In this document: positions 1 through 12,064 of the stretch, in pieces
How positions within the stretch are numbered: position 1 is the stretch's first letter
How the letters are laid out: every line of letters starts with the position of its first letter
NCBI GenBank assembly: GCA_947579605.1
Contig: OX388311.1
Span: 24,616,951-24,680,950, forward strand
DNA length: 64,000 bases
From: Athripsodes cinereus
Taxonomy: Eukaryota; Arthropoda; Insecta; Trichoptera; Leptoceridae
Direction: 5' to 3'
The notes under the pieces: generated by a model
Told to the model about the DNA's origin: nothing
The model's input: the letters and a program-made list of their open reading frames with translations, nothing else
The model's database searches: none
Translations under genes and position numbers: made by a program

Positions 1-311
1 AGAATGGGTGAATTAAAATAGTTGAATGTCTGATTCATAATATTTTGCAAATACATATGTAATTGCCTATTACAGGATACTCAAAATTTAAGGAAAAGAA
101 GCAAAGTCTATTCTACGAGGTTGTCTCAATCTATCTTTGCTATTAAGATAACCGAAAATTAGAGTTAAACAAATATTAATACAATAACCATTAATTTCAA
201 GACGAATATTAGTTTACTTTAGTTATTGTTACAATCCTAAATGCAAAACAGGTAATAAAACAATATTAATATTGCTGTTAGTTTATGTGATGTCTTTTAA
301 AATAATTCCAG
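1..311 (+). other. Intron of lipase gene 1 (5' part outside window)
   Basis: No coding similarity to the other lipase exons is visible here. By comparison with the paralogues, the signal-peptide exon and the exon ending in the TR codon pair should lie upstream of the window, so this stretch is read as the 3' part of intron 2. It ends in an acceptor (TTCCAG) at 306-311. Confidence 0.6.
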
Positions 312-2530
312 AAAAAATCCAACTGATCACCAAGAAATACGAAAGGGAGATGTTGACAGCTTACAGAATTCCAATTTTGATTCATCCAAATCTGTCAAGT
401 TCACTATACATGGATGGATTGCTGATTATACATCGACTAGTAATACTTTACCAAGAGATGGTAAGTTTCTAATTCATAACATCTTAAAGTTAAAATAAGC
501 GCAGAGTGGCTAACGAAAATACATAAGACCAAATAATATCAGTAGCGTAATTCAAACCCCATGTCTCACAACTGGAGATTCCAAGATGCATCCATCAGCT
601 TATTGACCTAATTATTGGAGATATTACAAGCTTAAAAAAATATTAAAGTGTCCGTGTGAATTCTACAAACTGCATACATATTATTATGTACGTATAATAC
701 AAAAATGAAAATTTAATTGATGCATTTCGATCAAATCTCAGTCATATTTTTCATCTGCGAATCCATAAAAAAAGCAGTTTACCTTTTTACATAATAGACC
801 TTCTGTGAAAGTAAATAAAAGTGCAGTGGTTAGTTTCATCAGACGATGATTTATCAAAGGGTAGGGGCCTATAACAATTTTCTGTTCTCCTTCAATGCTA
901 CTCTAAGGATTGCAAGAAACTATCCGCTTTAGTTAAGAGCAACTAACATCAAACAAGTCACCTATTCTACAATCCTCCAAATGCTTTGATTTTAGATGTC
1001 GTTGTCATTGGAACGATGTTTTGTGAATGAAGGTCATTCAAGCTATTAAAAACCTAACCTAAACTAGGTAACAATATTATATCAAATAACATGAGTTCAT
1101 GAGTATTCTTCATTGCAGCTTTCTTGGATATTGATGACGTCAACATGATAACAGTCGATTGGTCAGCAGGTGCCTATTCAGGATATATCAAATCTGCCAG
1201 AAATGCTGTAAAAGCAGGTCAAAGTGTAGGAGGATTCATGAAATGGATCAATGATACAGCTGGTGTCCCGTACCATAACATGCACGTCATTGGACATAGT
1301 CTTGGAGGTCAGATGACAGGAATAGCTGCAAGAAATGCAGGTGGATTGGTAGAATACATAACGGGTAAGGAAGAATAGTTACTATAGCAGAATAAATTAA
1401 TTTATTACATAATTACAAATAGAGTGTTCAAAGTAAAGGCCAATGCAATCAACGAGTAATATTAATACCTACAGGATTCATTACTGATGCTTTACATATA
1501 ATTAACATGCAAGCTGTCCTCTTCATGCCAATATAAGTTCTAGACATTTAGGATGGGTGACAAACCACATCACTTTTTCACTAAAAATTAATAAATGATT
1601 TATGAATTTTTCTAGCACTGAAACAAAATGCATGCAGTATAGGAAAAATACTAAAGTAGACCGAAAAAACTTCAAAACTTGAAATTATTTATAGCGTCGA
1701 ATTTTAATTTAAGAAATGAATCCAGATTTGTATTTTATACAAAGTATTTCGCTTTATAAATATCTCTGCGTGGTCTCAAAAACCATTAATTGTGATGACG
1801 GGTTTGTTTTGTTTAATTTGATTGGTTCATTGAATATACAGAAAAGGTTACAATACGAGTATACATAAATGCAATGACTTGGATCACCTTTAATAATTTA
1901 TATTATTTTTGTTCGTCTCTTAATTATTTTAGCTCTGGATCCAGCATATCCTTTGTGGGGTCCAACCTCTGAACGTATTCGCAAAACAGATGCGAAATAC
2001 GTCGAAATCTTACATACAAACATTGAAAAGTTGGGAATGATAGATGCTGTCGGCCATAATGACTTTTATCCAAATGGGGGAAGAGTCATGCCTGGATGTG
2101 GTATTAATTACCAATGTTCTCATTCAGTTGCGAGAGAATACTTTGCTGAATCTATAAGAACAGGAGGGTTTACAGCAATTCATTGTGAAACACTAGAAGA
2201 AGCATTGTCTGGAGTTGAATACTGTACGGGAACACAGACTCTAAATATGGGAGGTTCAAATATCAAACCAGAGTAAGTGCAAAAATAAATTTTCAAAAAT
2301 ATAATTTTGAAATATTTTGTAAAAACATTTGTATTTTTTTATTTGGCACGTTTATCAGGTTACTGCATATGTTCAAAATACTGAGAGAAATGGGAGAAGA
2401 TACATTAATATTTTCATCATCAAATGATAATTCAAAAAGACACTTGGAAAATCAATGCTTTTTCCTTTTTTTCAGACACGGAATATTTGCACTAAACACT
2501 AATCAAGTACCTCCATATTCACAAGAGTGA
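312..2530 (+). CDS. Lipase 1: secreted pancreatic-lipase-family protein (5'-partial)
   Basis: Alpha/beta-hydrolase of the pancreatic lipase family, probably a secreted lipase or phospholipase A1. Exons 312-460, 1119-1364, 1933-2272 and 2476-2530 join in frame (phases 2,1,1,2 at the junctions) and give 262 residues plus stop. Visible motifs are IHGW (start of the oxyanion strand), VDWS, GHSLGGQ with nucleophile Ser at 1298-1300, ALDPA with Asp at 1938-1940, FYPNGG, and MPGC..CSH with His at 2121-2123. Only five residues (GINYQ) separate the two lid cysteines, against about 22 in mammalian pancreatic lipase. The first two exons, including the signal peptide, lie upstream of the window. All splice sites are GT-AG and there is no internal stop. 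The substrate is inferred from family only. Confidence 0.88.
1522..1566 (+). repeat. Short dispersed repeat (pairs with 20226-20272)
   Basis: A stretch around 'catgccaata.aagtt' and 'aggatgggtgac' recurs on the opposite strand near 20226-20272 with only a few differences. It lies in intron 3 of lipase 1. Its family is not recognised; it is probably a fragment of an interspersed element. Confidence 0.55.
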
Positions 2531-2544
2531 TAAATCAGTCACAG

Positions 2545-2775
2545 GATTTCGTTAATACTATGGATATTATCTTCTTTTTCTTCGCCTTCACCTTTATCCT
2601 AGTTATGTGATGTCGGCTCTCTTAATCTTCATCTCCAAGTTCTCCGGTCCTCTATCTCCTTCAGATCACTGGCCATAGCGAACATCTAGATGATCACTTG
2701 TCTGCCTGGTTTTCTGGGTCCTGCTTATATGTCCTTTGTCCTTTTTATCATATTATCCACTGGTTGTCTCAAAAT
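2545..2775 (-). mobile_element. Degenerate RTE-type LINE 3' end
   Basis: Downstream of lipase 1. Reverse-strand reading gives broken peptides resembling the C-terminal tail of RTE reverse transcriptases (GPRKPGRQ..., then ASDLKEIEDRRTWR), followed by an A/G-rich tail of AAG and GAA units. In-frame stops show it is dead. The assignment rests on resemblance to the better preserved RTE tails elsewhere in the window. Confidence 0.5.
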
Positions 2776-3440
2776 ATTTCCGTTACAAAATATACTGTGT
2801 ATATTTATTAATTTATAAAATATGAAAAATTATTAAGTTTATTTATTGATACTTATATATATACATATTGATACCTATATTTATAGATAAAAGTACCTAT
2901 GTTGAATGAAAACAACAGACACTTCATTCCAAGTAATTTACTCAATGCACATATTATATAAGAACTTTAACTAAACATGCTTCTTCTGTCAAAAAATTGT
3001 TGATTATCATGGCCGAGGATATGGCTGAAGAAAAAGTTGAAGTGGCCGGCAAGAAACCTACATGAATTAAGTGGGGAAGGGCATGCTCCTAGGTAAAACT
3101 GAAAAGATATGACTGAAAGGAGACAGAAAGGGTGGGAATGAAAAATTAGGTTGTTGCAGACCAAATCACAGTAAAAATATTGGATTTTAGTTGCCGTTAT
3201 CGCCACATTTTGAACAAAAATTAGATCACTTCTCACTACACAACCGATAACAGAAACTAAACAATAGATGTTTGATCAGTCAATCGATTTAAATATGTCG
3301 AAAAATTCTCGCATGAATAATTTTTATCGATGTTTTTGATTGACACAATCACAGTACCTATTTTCTTATCTACATTTGAATACAGTGATGATATTTCAAC
3401 ATTTATTAATTATTTATCTTTCGCAGTACTTTACCAAAAA
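2776..3440. other. Spacer between lipases 1 and 2
   Basis: AT-rich sequence with no coding or repeat signal I can support. It should contain the 5' regulatory region of lipase 2; no clear TATA box is visible. Confidence 0.5.
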
Positions 3441-5995
3441 ATGTTGTTAATATTAGTGGTCTTCGTCTTTGTTGGTGAGTATTACATTTTTTATATTTTT
3501 TTGACATTACATTACATTTCAACTGTAATATTCATAGATAAAAACTATATGTCCAAAGACAATAAGCAAGCTTGTGGCTTAGCAGGAGATTTTCGGAAAA
3601 ATTACCAAGAAACATAATTTTTTATATTTTGACATTTTATTACATTTCGACTGCAATATTCATAGATAAAAACTATATATTTTAAGACAAGAAGCATGCT
3701 TGTGGCTTAACACGAGATTTTCGGAAAATTTACCAAAATATAAGATACATATAATTTATTTAATAGGTGTAATCAATTCCATTCCACTGGATCAAAGAAG
3801 TGAAAAATTTGTCTCAGTCATTGATGACAATGGAAAATTACACAGAGTCAAACACTGTGATAATAACTTGCAAGTTGACACCAAATTCGATCCGGAAGAG
3901 CACATACAATATATTTTATACACCAGGTTAGAGCACATGTTTATTATTTTCAAAGGATATTTTTTTTGCAAATTTGAATACGTAATTTCTTGGTCTTGAT
4001 AACGTTTTTTTTCTCATTGTACCGCTTAATAGCACAACAAATCCTTGTTTATATTATATTTATTCCCTTTCAGGAAAAATCCAGAGGACGATGAGTATCA
4101 GGTAATCAAAAAAGGAGATACTGAAAGTTTTTTAAATTCACATTTTGACATGACAAAACCTTTGAAAGTAACGATCGGAGGATGGAAATCAGATCATCTT
4201 TCTTTGGCAAATACATTGATTCGAAGAGGTATAATAGTATTTTTATATTAATTTTATTTATACTCTTATTTCAAAATCATTATCAGTGATTTTGAAATCC
4301 AAGCTCATTGTTTTAGCAAACACTGCATAAATAATTGTGAATAATTTGCCACCATGCCAAAATCCAATATCTAAAAGAAAATATTATGAAAATGACAATT
4401 CAGAGTAATATGAAATAGTTACAAGATGGCGATTACATATTTCTAATTGGATGTTGTTGTTCAATTTTCAGCATTCCTAGAAGCAGCGGATGTAAATATT
4501 ATAACAGTAGATTGGTCAGTTGGATCACAGACAGGATATTTGAGTGCTGTACGTAATGCTATTCTTGCCGGACATAGTGTGGCAGGTTTCTTGAACTGGA
4601 TTAATGACATTGGTTTTCCATTCAATATGATTCATATCATAGGGAATAGTCTTGGAGGACATATGAGTGGAATTATTGGGAGAAATTCTAATGGAATGAT
4701 AGAGTACATAACAGGAAAGTTTCACATATTTTCATATTTTATTAAATCAATAAGTTAAATCATGTGTATCGAAATTAAAGTTTTTCGAATATTGGCTTAA
4801 AAATACTTTTTTATTGCCACGAAGCTAGTGTGGTTTGTCTGTATATTTGCTTCTGTTCATTATATTCGTGATTTTATAAAATACTAAATAACAAAATTAA
4901 TACAATAATTGCAGAAAATATTATTAATTGTCTGAAGGTTTCCTTTATATTAAAAAGCTTTTTGTGGTTCCATATTTATTTTTATGTTTATGAGAATGAT
5001 AAAATGTAAGCATAACATCTTTCTTTTTGATCCTGAGAAATATTCAGACTTACCAATCTAGGATTTTATATTTTTTTTTAAATTTATTTTATTTATTTAA
5101 CAACAATTATACAGACATGACAATACATAGACTATTTGATAAAACTTAAATCTAAAAATCCTCCTTATAGAGACAAGTCTCGTGTAAAGGAGGGTGTTTT
5201 ATAAATAAACACAACTTCCTTGAATTTTGGGGACGATTTTGATTAATTAAATATTTATTTAGGCTAATGTATAAGAACAAAAAGCACATTTTTTTGTGAT
5301 CAATATTTCAATATACTTATTATCTTTTTCAGCAATGGATCCAGCGTCTTTTTTATGGGGAGCAAATAGTCAGAGAATCAAAAAAACGGATGCAAAATAT
5401 GTTGAAGTAATTCACACCAATTCTGGTAAGCAGGGTCTAAATGATGCCGTTGGACATAACGACTTCTATCCCAACGGTGGTGTTAATATGCCTGGATGTG
5501 GTAGTGATGATAAATGCTCTCATGGCATGGCAAGGCATTATGTTGCTGAATCAATTGCTTCAGGAGGCTTTGCATCAGTTGAGTGCTTGTCTGTTGGGGA
5601 AGCTTTGGCAGGTCTTGCCAGTTGTACAGGATCTCAAACAATGAAAATGGGAGGAATGAATATAAAACCAGAGTAAGCACATATATAAAATAATGTAATC
5701 TGCAAAATAAGCGTTCAAATTTGTCGCAGAAATGAATAATTTTGAATTGTTATTTTATGTGACAAAACGTTGGAAACACTTAGTTTAGTGCATATTAATT
5801 AGGGTTTGGATATATTTATATGTTTTTTTTTAATAGGTATTTATTACATTTTTTTATATAAAATTTCAAAACATGTTTAAAATGAATGCTTGCATGAGTA
5901 TAAACAATCATCTAAACATTTTTTTTTGTTTTTATTTCAGAGTTGGTATTTTTGCATTGGAAACAAATGACCAAGCCCCATTTTCAAAAGGTTGA
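3441..5995 (+). CDS. Lipase 2: pancreatic-lipase-family gene with a damaged splice donor
   Basis: Probable secreted lipase or phospholipase A1. Exons by homology: 3441-3474 (signal peptide MLLILVVFVFV), 3767-3926, 4074-4228, 4472-4714, 5333-5672, 5941-5995; total 987 nt, 328 aa, all phases matching the paralogues. Catalytic residues are Ser176 (in GNSLGG rather than GHSLGG), Asp200 (AMDPA) and His261 (CSH). The oxyanion-strand motif is GGW instead of HGW. Lid Cys-Cys gap is five residues. At the exon 4/intron 4 boundary the donor reads G|GAAAGT, so the expected GT (4715-4716) is missing. The only in-phase alternative I see is a GT at 4754-4755, which would add 13 residues. A polyadenylation signal AATAAA lies at 6036-6041. 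It may be a live variant or a young pseudogene. Confidence 0.8.
3489..3757. repeat. Tandem duplication, ~128-bp unit, in intron 1 of lipase 2
   Basis: Two adjacent units (about 3489-3616 and 3617-3757) share long stretches such as 'catagataaaaactatat', 'gcttgtggctta' and 'gagattttcggaaaa'. The offset between matching words (3533 and 3661) is 128 bp. The units differ by scattered substitutions and small indels, so this is not an assembly duplicate. The second copy runs almost to the exon 2 acceptor at 3766. Confidence 0.85.
5081..5156. repeat. Dispersed repeat module (pairs with 49211-49292)
   Basis: A T-rich (TTTA)n run is followed by 'acaatacatagactatttgataaaacttaaatcta', closely matched at 49211-49292. 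It lies in intron 4 of lipase 2; the other copy lies in intron 2 of lipase 7. It looks like the tail of an interspersed element in reverse orientation. Confidence 0.65.
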
Positions 5996-7548
5996 CGTTG
6001 ATTTCATCTATCATTAAAATTGTGATAGTAATTAAAATAAAATTAAAATGCTTGCCTATGTCCAGTTTAATATGCAAAATAAAAATATTTACAATAAGAT
6101 GTATGTCTCGATATTTTTATGAAAAAATGTCTTAATTATATCTTTATTATTTTTATTTGAAAACCATTGTATTATTTTGACACTCCTAGATCAGAATCAA
6201 TCTTTACATGCATTCAGAAAAAAATAATAATACCTATGCTAGATAGGATACAAAAAAAAAACAATATTTTATGCAAAGTTTGTAGGAGATTATGTTGTCT
6301 TCACATTATGAATTGATTGAATGTATTAAAGAGAGAATGAGCATGATTTGTAAAAGGATTTAAAATTATTGTATTGTTTTTTTTACGGTTGTCATGGTTT
6401 TTTTACTTTCTGTGTTAATTTGTAAATATTGTAAATATAAGTAAGTATATAATTATGTATTACCGTCTGGACACAAGCTATATTAGCTTCGCAAGATGAG
6501 TAAAAAAAATTTTGTGAACTTTTTTTTTGTTTTTGTATGTAAGTAACATGTTGTATTTTTTTGAAACATTTTTATTTAAAAAATAAATTAAAAAAAAATG
6601 CAGATTCAAAACAAACTTAAAAGCTTAATATTTTATGAAACTAATTATATCATAAATATTTTATAATCAATATATAAAATATAATTGATAGGTAGTATTC
6701 GATTCATATATCTAAAATTTCTAATACACCTAGATACCATCAACAAAGATATTATGAAATATGTACATACTATTGCTTATCATATGTTTAACTACCTAAG
6801 CCTGATTAATATTTTACTGATAAGAAATACTACGGTCACTAAAAAAACATATTATAATATTAGGTGCATATGTACTTGTTAATAAATAAATCAATAATAA
6901 TACATAAATAAAACATTATTTAATATGCGTACCTCAGAAATTTAAAATAAAATTTATTTTGAGTAAAAAGGTATCAACCTTTTGAACCAACCTATCAACT
7001 ATCAAGTTCAAAAGACCTTTTTTTTATTTTATTGGCACTAACAATGTGGTAATCACGAAACATTTTTTTTTCATTATGTGGTGTAAACAGATTTATGTGG
7101 TTTAGTATGTAATTAATATAACTAAATATTAAAAAAAAAAATTCATTGATGTTATGAGGATGTTTCATAAAGTTTGACAGATAGTACAAAAATTATCGCA
7201 GAAATCGAATAAATTGAACAAAATGAAAGATTTTCTTGTGTAAGATGATAACCTATAACAAATGGGGTCGCAACCATTATTTAATATTACGTAAAAGTGT
7301 GCAGATTACGCAAAACTAAATCTAAGCAGTTTTTCTATTGTTTTCAGTACATATTATTATAGTATCAATTTATATAACTAAGTAGTTATTAATTAATTAT
7401 TTTTATTTGCTGGGGATAATGTTCATTTTATCACCACATTGCGATAAAAACTATTTATAAAAATATTTGTTTAAAACAAATTCATCTGAACAATCAATAT
7501 TAGTTGTTTTGATACAGATGTCAACGTGAACTATCGTAAAAATTTAAA
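5996..7548. other. Spacer between lipases 2 and 3
   Basis: Apart from the lipase 2 poly(A) signal at 6036-6041 and a TATA-like TATAAAAA at 7456-7463 upstream of lipase 3, the sequence is AT-rich with poly-A and poly-T runs. Nothing else can be supported. Confidence 0.5.
7456..7463 (+). promoter_or_regulatory. Possible TATA box of lipase 3
   Basis: TATAAAAA 86 bp before the ATG of lipase 3. Start-site candidates lie 25-40 bp downstream. In such an AT-rich spacer the match could be chance. Confidence 0.3.
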
Positions 7549-10500
7549 ATGAAATTTTTAAGTCCTGTACTTTGTGTTATTTTTATCAGTGGTTAGTGAA
7601 ACTAAAAAAATATCTATTGTTACAAATTGAAATAAAATTAAAGCGATTCGGCATTACTGTAGAAATTTTGACATTCGAATATTTCTTACACGAATTTTAA
7701 TATTACATTTATATTTTTTCAGCTTTTACAACAGCACTACCTATTGACGAAGACGAAGAGCGATTTGTATGGTTTCCTGATAGTAACGGGACTTTACATT
7801 TTATCGATTTATGGGATGATTCTGAACCAGAATCAAAATATGATCCAGAAGATCATATACGTTACTTGCTGTACACAAGGTACATACTCTAATAACTTGT
7901 TTTCTTAGACTGCATTCCCATCCAATATGTGTTAAAAAACAACCAGGATATTTGCCTTCTTTCTTGCCTTATACGCTTGCTTTCCTACATTTGGCTACCT
8001 TTTCCTTACCTTCGTCTTATAAAAGAGCAAATTTCTAAAAGCTTTCGAGATCTTAAATGAATGAACATAAAAAATGGTTGCTTCCAGCGTTTCCAATAAA
8101 TGTTTTTCGATTGGTGGAACTTATATCGTGATAGTAAGAATGACGAAAATGGTGAACGTTGTCCACGGACACCGTAAGTGATCGCTTAAGCTAGTCTAGA
8201 GTCAATTCGTAAGCGTTGGGACGCCTTTCTCACTTCTTCCGATTAGATTATGCATAATGTGTAAACATGGTTCTCTAATCGGGATATCTGATCGGTTTTG
8301 TTATTTGCGCGTTGAGCCCTAATCCAGTTAAACAAAAGAATAGGAAATACTCTAAACATAATATAATAAAAGGTTTTCTGGTTCGTGTTGGAAGTTTCGA
8401 TTCTTGGTTACTTTGCAGTTACGATTCCATTTTTATTCGAGTAGGTATAAGATCAAGATACCTTCCAGGGGCACCAGTTAGAGGTTTCTTCCTTGATGAC
8501 TCTGGACTGTGTGACTGCGGTACATTACAGACCATACCACACTTGTTGGAGTACCACACTTTTGACGCATCTCCACCTGCTGTGCGTTTTGCACAGTACT
8601 GGAGATCATTTTGATTGGTTTTTCTGGGTTTTGACATGATAAATAAAATAATAAAATACAATAAACATTTTAATCAGAGCTGAGAGGAATGGTGCTCAGA
8701 GACGTGGACGTCCGAGGATTAAATGGCAAGATCATTTAAATCAAATCCTACAGGACGGTCACGTGTTGAGCACATTGAACAGGATAGCATGCATGAGGAA
8801 TTGTATGAAAGTGACGGAAGCGAAAGATGTATGCAAGGATAGAAGGAAGTGGCGCTCGATCCTTTCTGCCTACCCCGCGAGGGAAGCGGCGTGATGGTAT
8901 GTATGTATGTATAGAAAGTCTAGTGAGAGAATCTAGAAAGATTATTAATATCATGCATCTCTGTACTTATAAACTATTGGTGTCGTACTTGACGACAGTA
9001 CATATATATAATATATTTCTACTAGAGTGATAATATCTATATTCATCTCAGTTTTTATACAACTTGTGGTGAATAACTAAATTATTTTCCAGACAAAATC
9101 CTGATAAATATCAAGAAATTATAAAAGGCGATGTTGAAAGTTTATTTGATTCCAATTTCAACGGAGAAAATCCTGTTGTGTTTACAATTCATGGATGGAC
9201 ATCTGGGGAAGGTGCTTCAACAAACTATATGATTCGTAATGGTATGTAGAAAACCTAAACCTAATTAAAAGTGTAAACGTAAACGTTATCGTTAAAAATA
9301 TGATACTAGGTATCTGAAAAGAAAAACGTATAAGTATGTATATCGTTTTTACAGAGATATAATTGTTTTCTTAAAATATCTCTATCGGAAGTCTTGAGCA
9401 AAAAGAAAGTATGCTTAACCATGGATCATTAGAAACTTTTATTCCGAATAAATGTTGTCCCTAGATTGAATTGTCTGAAGACAAAGTTTCCATATTCACA
9501 TTCTTTCATTCACAACGGATTCTGAAACTGAAGAATTTCATTCAGCCTTTAAATTTTACCTTAAAAAGTTTGTAATTTGTAGTTGTCATTTTCAAATGTT
9601 TATCTTTCATTTCAGCTTATTTAAGCGTCGATGATGTAAATGTGATATCTGTTGACTGGAATATCGGCGCAGCTCCAGGGTATGTGAGAGCCGTGAGGAA
9701 TGTTTTAAGATCTGGACCGAGTGTAGCTGAATTCATCGACTGGCTCAACGAAGTAGGAGGAGCCCAATTCTCTAAAATGCATCTCACTGGACATAGTCTG
9801 GGAGGGCAAATGACTGGAATAATTGGAAGAAAATGTACAAGACGAGTGATAGAATATATAACAGGTTAGTTCCGAAGAAAGAATATGAAACATTTGTAGT
9901 GTGTATTGTACATACCTACATAGTTGAAAATATTATTTTTTTCGTTCATAAAAATGCATAAATTGAAGATACTCGTAATGTTTTTGTATGTAAAGGAAAA
10001 ATATGATGGGTTAAGACTTTCAAGCGGAAATTAAACATCATTTTAAATATATATTTTGCACCAAACACTACACATACGGCAAATAAGTAAAGTTTGAATC
10101 TTCTTCTCAATATGCTCTTATTAAAATCCCAAAATCCCCATAAGGGATTAGGCAAATAATATAGACTTTGTTACCATATTTTTTTTATTAATAAATAAAA
10201 AAAAAAAAAAAAAAAAGATAATATCATTTTAATGAAATAGTTCAAATATGTGTATTCTTTATAGCTTTGGATCCAGCTTACCCATTATGGGGAAAAAGAA
10301 GTCAAAGAGTACGGAAAACAGATGGAAAATACGTGGAAGTAATCCACACCAACTCAAGGATACTGGGAATGCGAGAAGCCGTTGGTCATAATGACTTCTA
10401 CCCAAATGGTGGCACACATATGCCCGGTTGTGGATTAGATATAAGATGTTCTCATAATATGTGTATCAACTACTTGGCTGAATCGATTATATCAGGAGGT

Positions 10501-11341
10501 TTTACGAGCGTTGAGTGTATTACTGTCTCCGAAGCACATTTTGGTGTACAAAATTGTACAGGGTCTAGAAAAATGCATTTGGGTGGCTCAAGAATTAAGT
10601 CAGAGTGAGTAAATGATATTTATTTAGTTCTATCTACCTACGAAATTTCAAATCAATTCATCTATACACCTCCCACAGAAGTGGGATAACCCTAGTAGAC
10701 TCAATGGATTTGCTTTAAGATCACACAGATCTCTCTATTCTATTTTTATAAGCACGGTGGCATACCATGGCATATGGCATTAAAGTATTCAAAGAGGATT
10801 ATTTAAATCTTCAACCTGAAATATTTTATTGAATTAATTGTGCAACCTTTTTATTAAAATATTGCACTTGGGCTGTTGAGAAAAAAACACGATGTATTCA
10901 AATTGTCTGGGTATCTAAATGTACAGCTACTATGATTCATTTTATTGCAGCTACAATGTTTGTCAATTGAAAACAATTTTTGGTTTCAAGACACTGGGGC
11001 TCTTAACTTACAATAAAAAAGTTACCTATTCGTGTAATGTCAAAAACAGAACTTATAATGTTCTGAGAACATAACATACTATATTCAACTTTGTATCTGA
11101 TTATTATCGGCTGAGCTTTTGCAGCGTCTGGTTTTACATTTTTGGGATTACTGCGTGAAGCTAGAAAGATAGAAAACATCGAAGATTCACGCAGCTCTGG
11201 TGAAATCGCAAAGTACATTATATCTGATATGTATACAGATGTTGTAGTATTGTTACATTTTTTTTAAAGTTTTTTTATTTTTTTAGGATTGGCATCCTTG
11301 CACTGGACACCAACGGTAAATCTCCATTTTCTCAAGGATAA
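7549..11341 (+). CDS. Lipase 3: secreted pancreatic-lipase-family enzyme
   Basis: Predicted extracellular alpha/beta-hydrolase acting on neutral lipids or phospholipids. Exons 7549-7591, 7723-7879, 9093-9241, 9616-9864, 10265-10604 and 11287-11341 add to 993 nt, 330 aa. The N-terminus MKFLSPVLCVIFISAFTTA is a clear signal peptide; the second exon is acidic (DEDEE) and ends in LLYTR. Motifs: IHGW, VDWN, GHSLGGQ (Ser177), ALDPA (Asp202), FYPNGG, MPGC with a five-residue lid, and CSH (His263). Intron 2 is 1.2 kb because LINE fragments have landed in it (8300-8912). Poly(A) signal AATAAA at 11428-11433. All sites are GT-AG and no codon is broken, so this looks functional. Confidence 0.92.
8277..8625 (+). 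mobile_element. Degenerate LINE C-terminal fragment
   Basis: In intron 2 of lipase 3, an open stretch contains LCDCGTLQTIPHLL, the CDCG...HLL pattern found in the C-terminal cysteine motif of Jockey/R1-type LINE polymerases. No other domain is preserved. The clade assignment is a guess. Confidence 0.45.
8679..8912 (+). mobile_element. RTE family B, 5'-truncated 3' end
   Basis: About 235 bp nearly identical (two substitutions seen by eye) to 50707-50946 of the long RTE-B copy in lipase 7. It encodes the RGRPR...SAYPAREAA end of the reverse transcriptase ORF, the TGA stop and a (TATG)n tail. Heavy 5' truncation with an intact 3' end is typical of LINE insertion. It lies in intron 2 of lipase 3, sense to the gene. 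Confidence 0.88.
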
Positions 11342-12064
11342 TTTCAAATTATTAGTGTTAATGACGACATTTAGTAAATGATTTGATTACCTGATATTCA
11401 GGTAATCAGTAAGTATAATTAATAATTAATAAAAATGATAATCATTAGATATACACATTATTATACATAACAATCTTTTTCTGGGATACAACAATAAAAC
11501 CACTTGTAAAGAACAATAAGAGATTAAACACTTATATTTTATGACCTCTTTATTTTTTTACCTTACATAATTATCAGTCATACACCTTAACATTATTATT
11601 GTGGAGATAAGGAAAATGATAAGTACGCTAATGAATTATTTATATAAGTAGGTACTTCCACTAACACTCTAATTAACATAATAATTATTTATATAACATA
11701 TGAAGTCAAATTTTGTTTCAATTTAAACTTAAATCTTCCCTGAACCCTTACACCCGTGAACTCATCACCCCCACCCTCCACACACCCCTAAAACTTTAAT
11801 CACTCCTCCTTTGAATATCTAATTGTTGCATGTCTTTGATTATGAATTTGTATTGTGTTGTTGTTACTGATGATGACTGTATTGCAGTTGAAAACGTTAT
11901 AACAAATGAACAATCCACTTAGTGGAATAAAACAGCGTTTTAATTTTAATAATAATCTTTTAAATCTTCCAATGTTTTCTAAAAGGAAAGATTGAAGGAA
12001 GATGTGGTCTTCTTATAAATAAAATTTTATAGCTTTTCAATATAAAAATAATTGACAAAGTGCG
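11342..12064. other. Spacer after lipase 3
   Basis: Contains the lipase 3 poly(A) signal (11428-11433). A C-rich segment around 11745-11800 differs in composition from its surroundings and may be an old repeat. No coding signal. Confidence 0.4.

Noticed and set aside
3330..3440. Upstream in-frame ATG at 3330 as the lipase 2 start
   Set aside because: The ATG at 3441 gives a standard signal peptide and the first-exon length (34 nt) seen in lipase 7; the longer frame would bury the signal sequence.
5441..5644. Second-frame ORF overlapping lipase 2 exon 5
   Set aside because: The lipase frame explains this exon by clear homology with its paralogues.
10190..10216. Poly-A run before lipase 3 exon 5 as a retroposon tail
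   Set aside because: No element body or duplication could be seen upstream; treated as low-complexity intron sequence.
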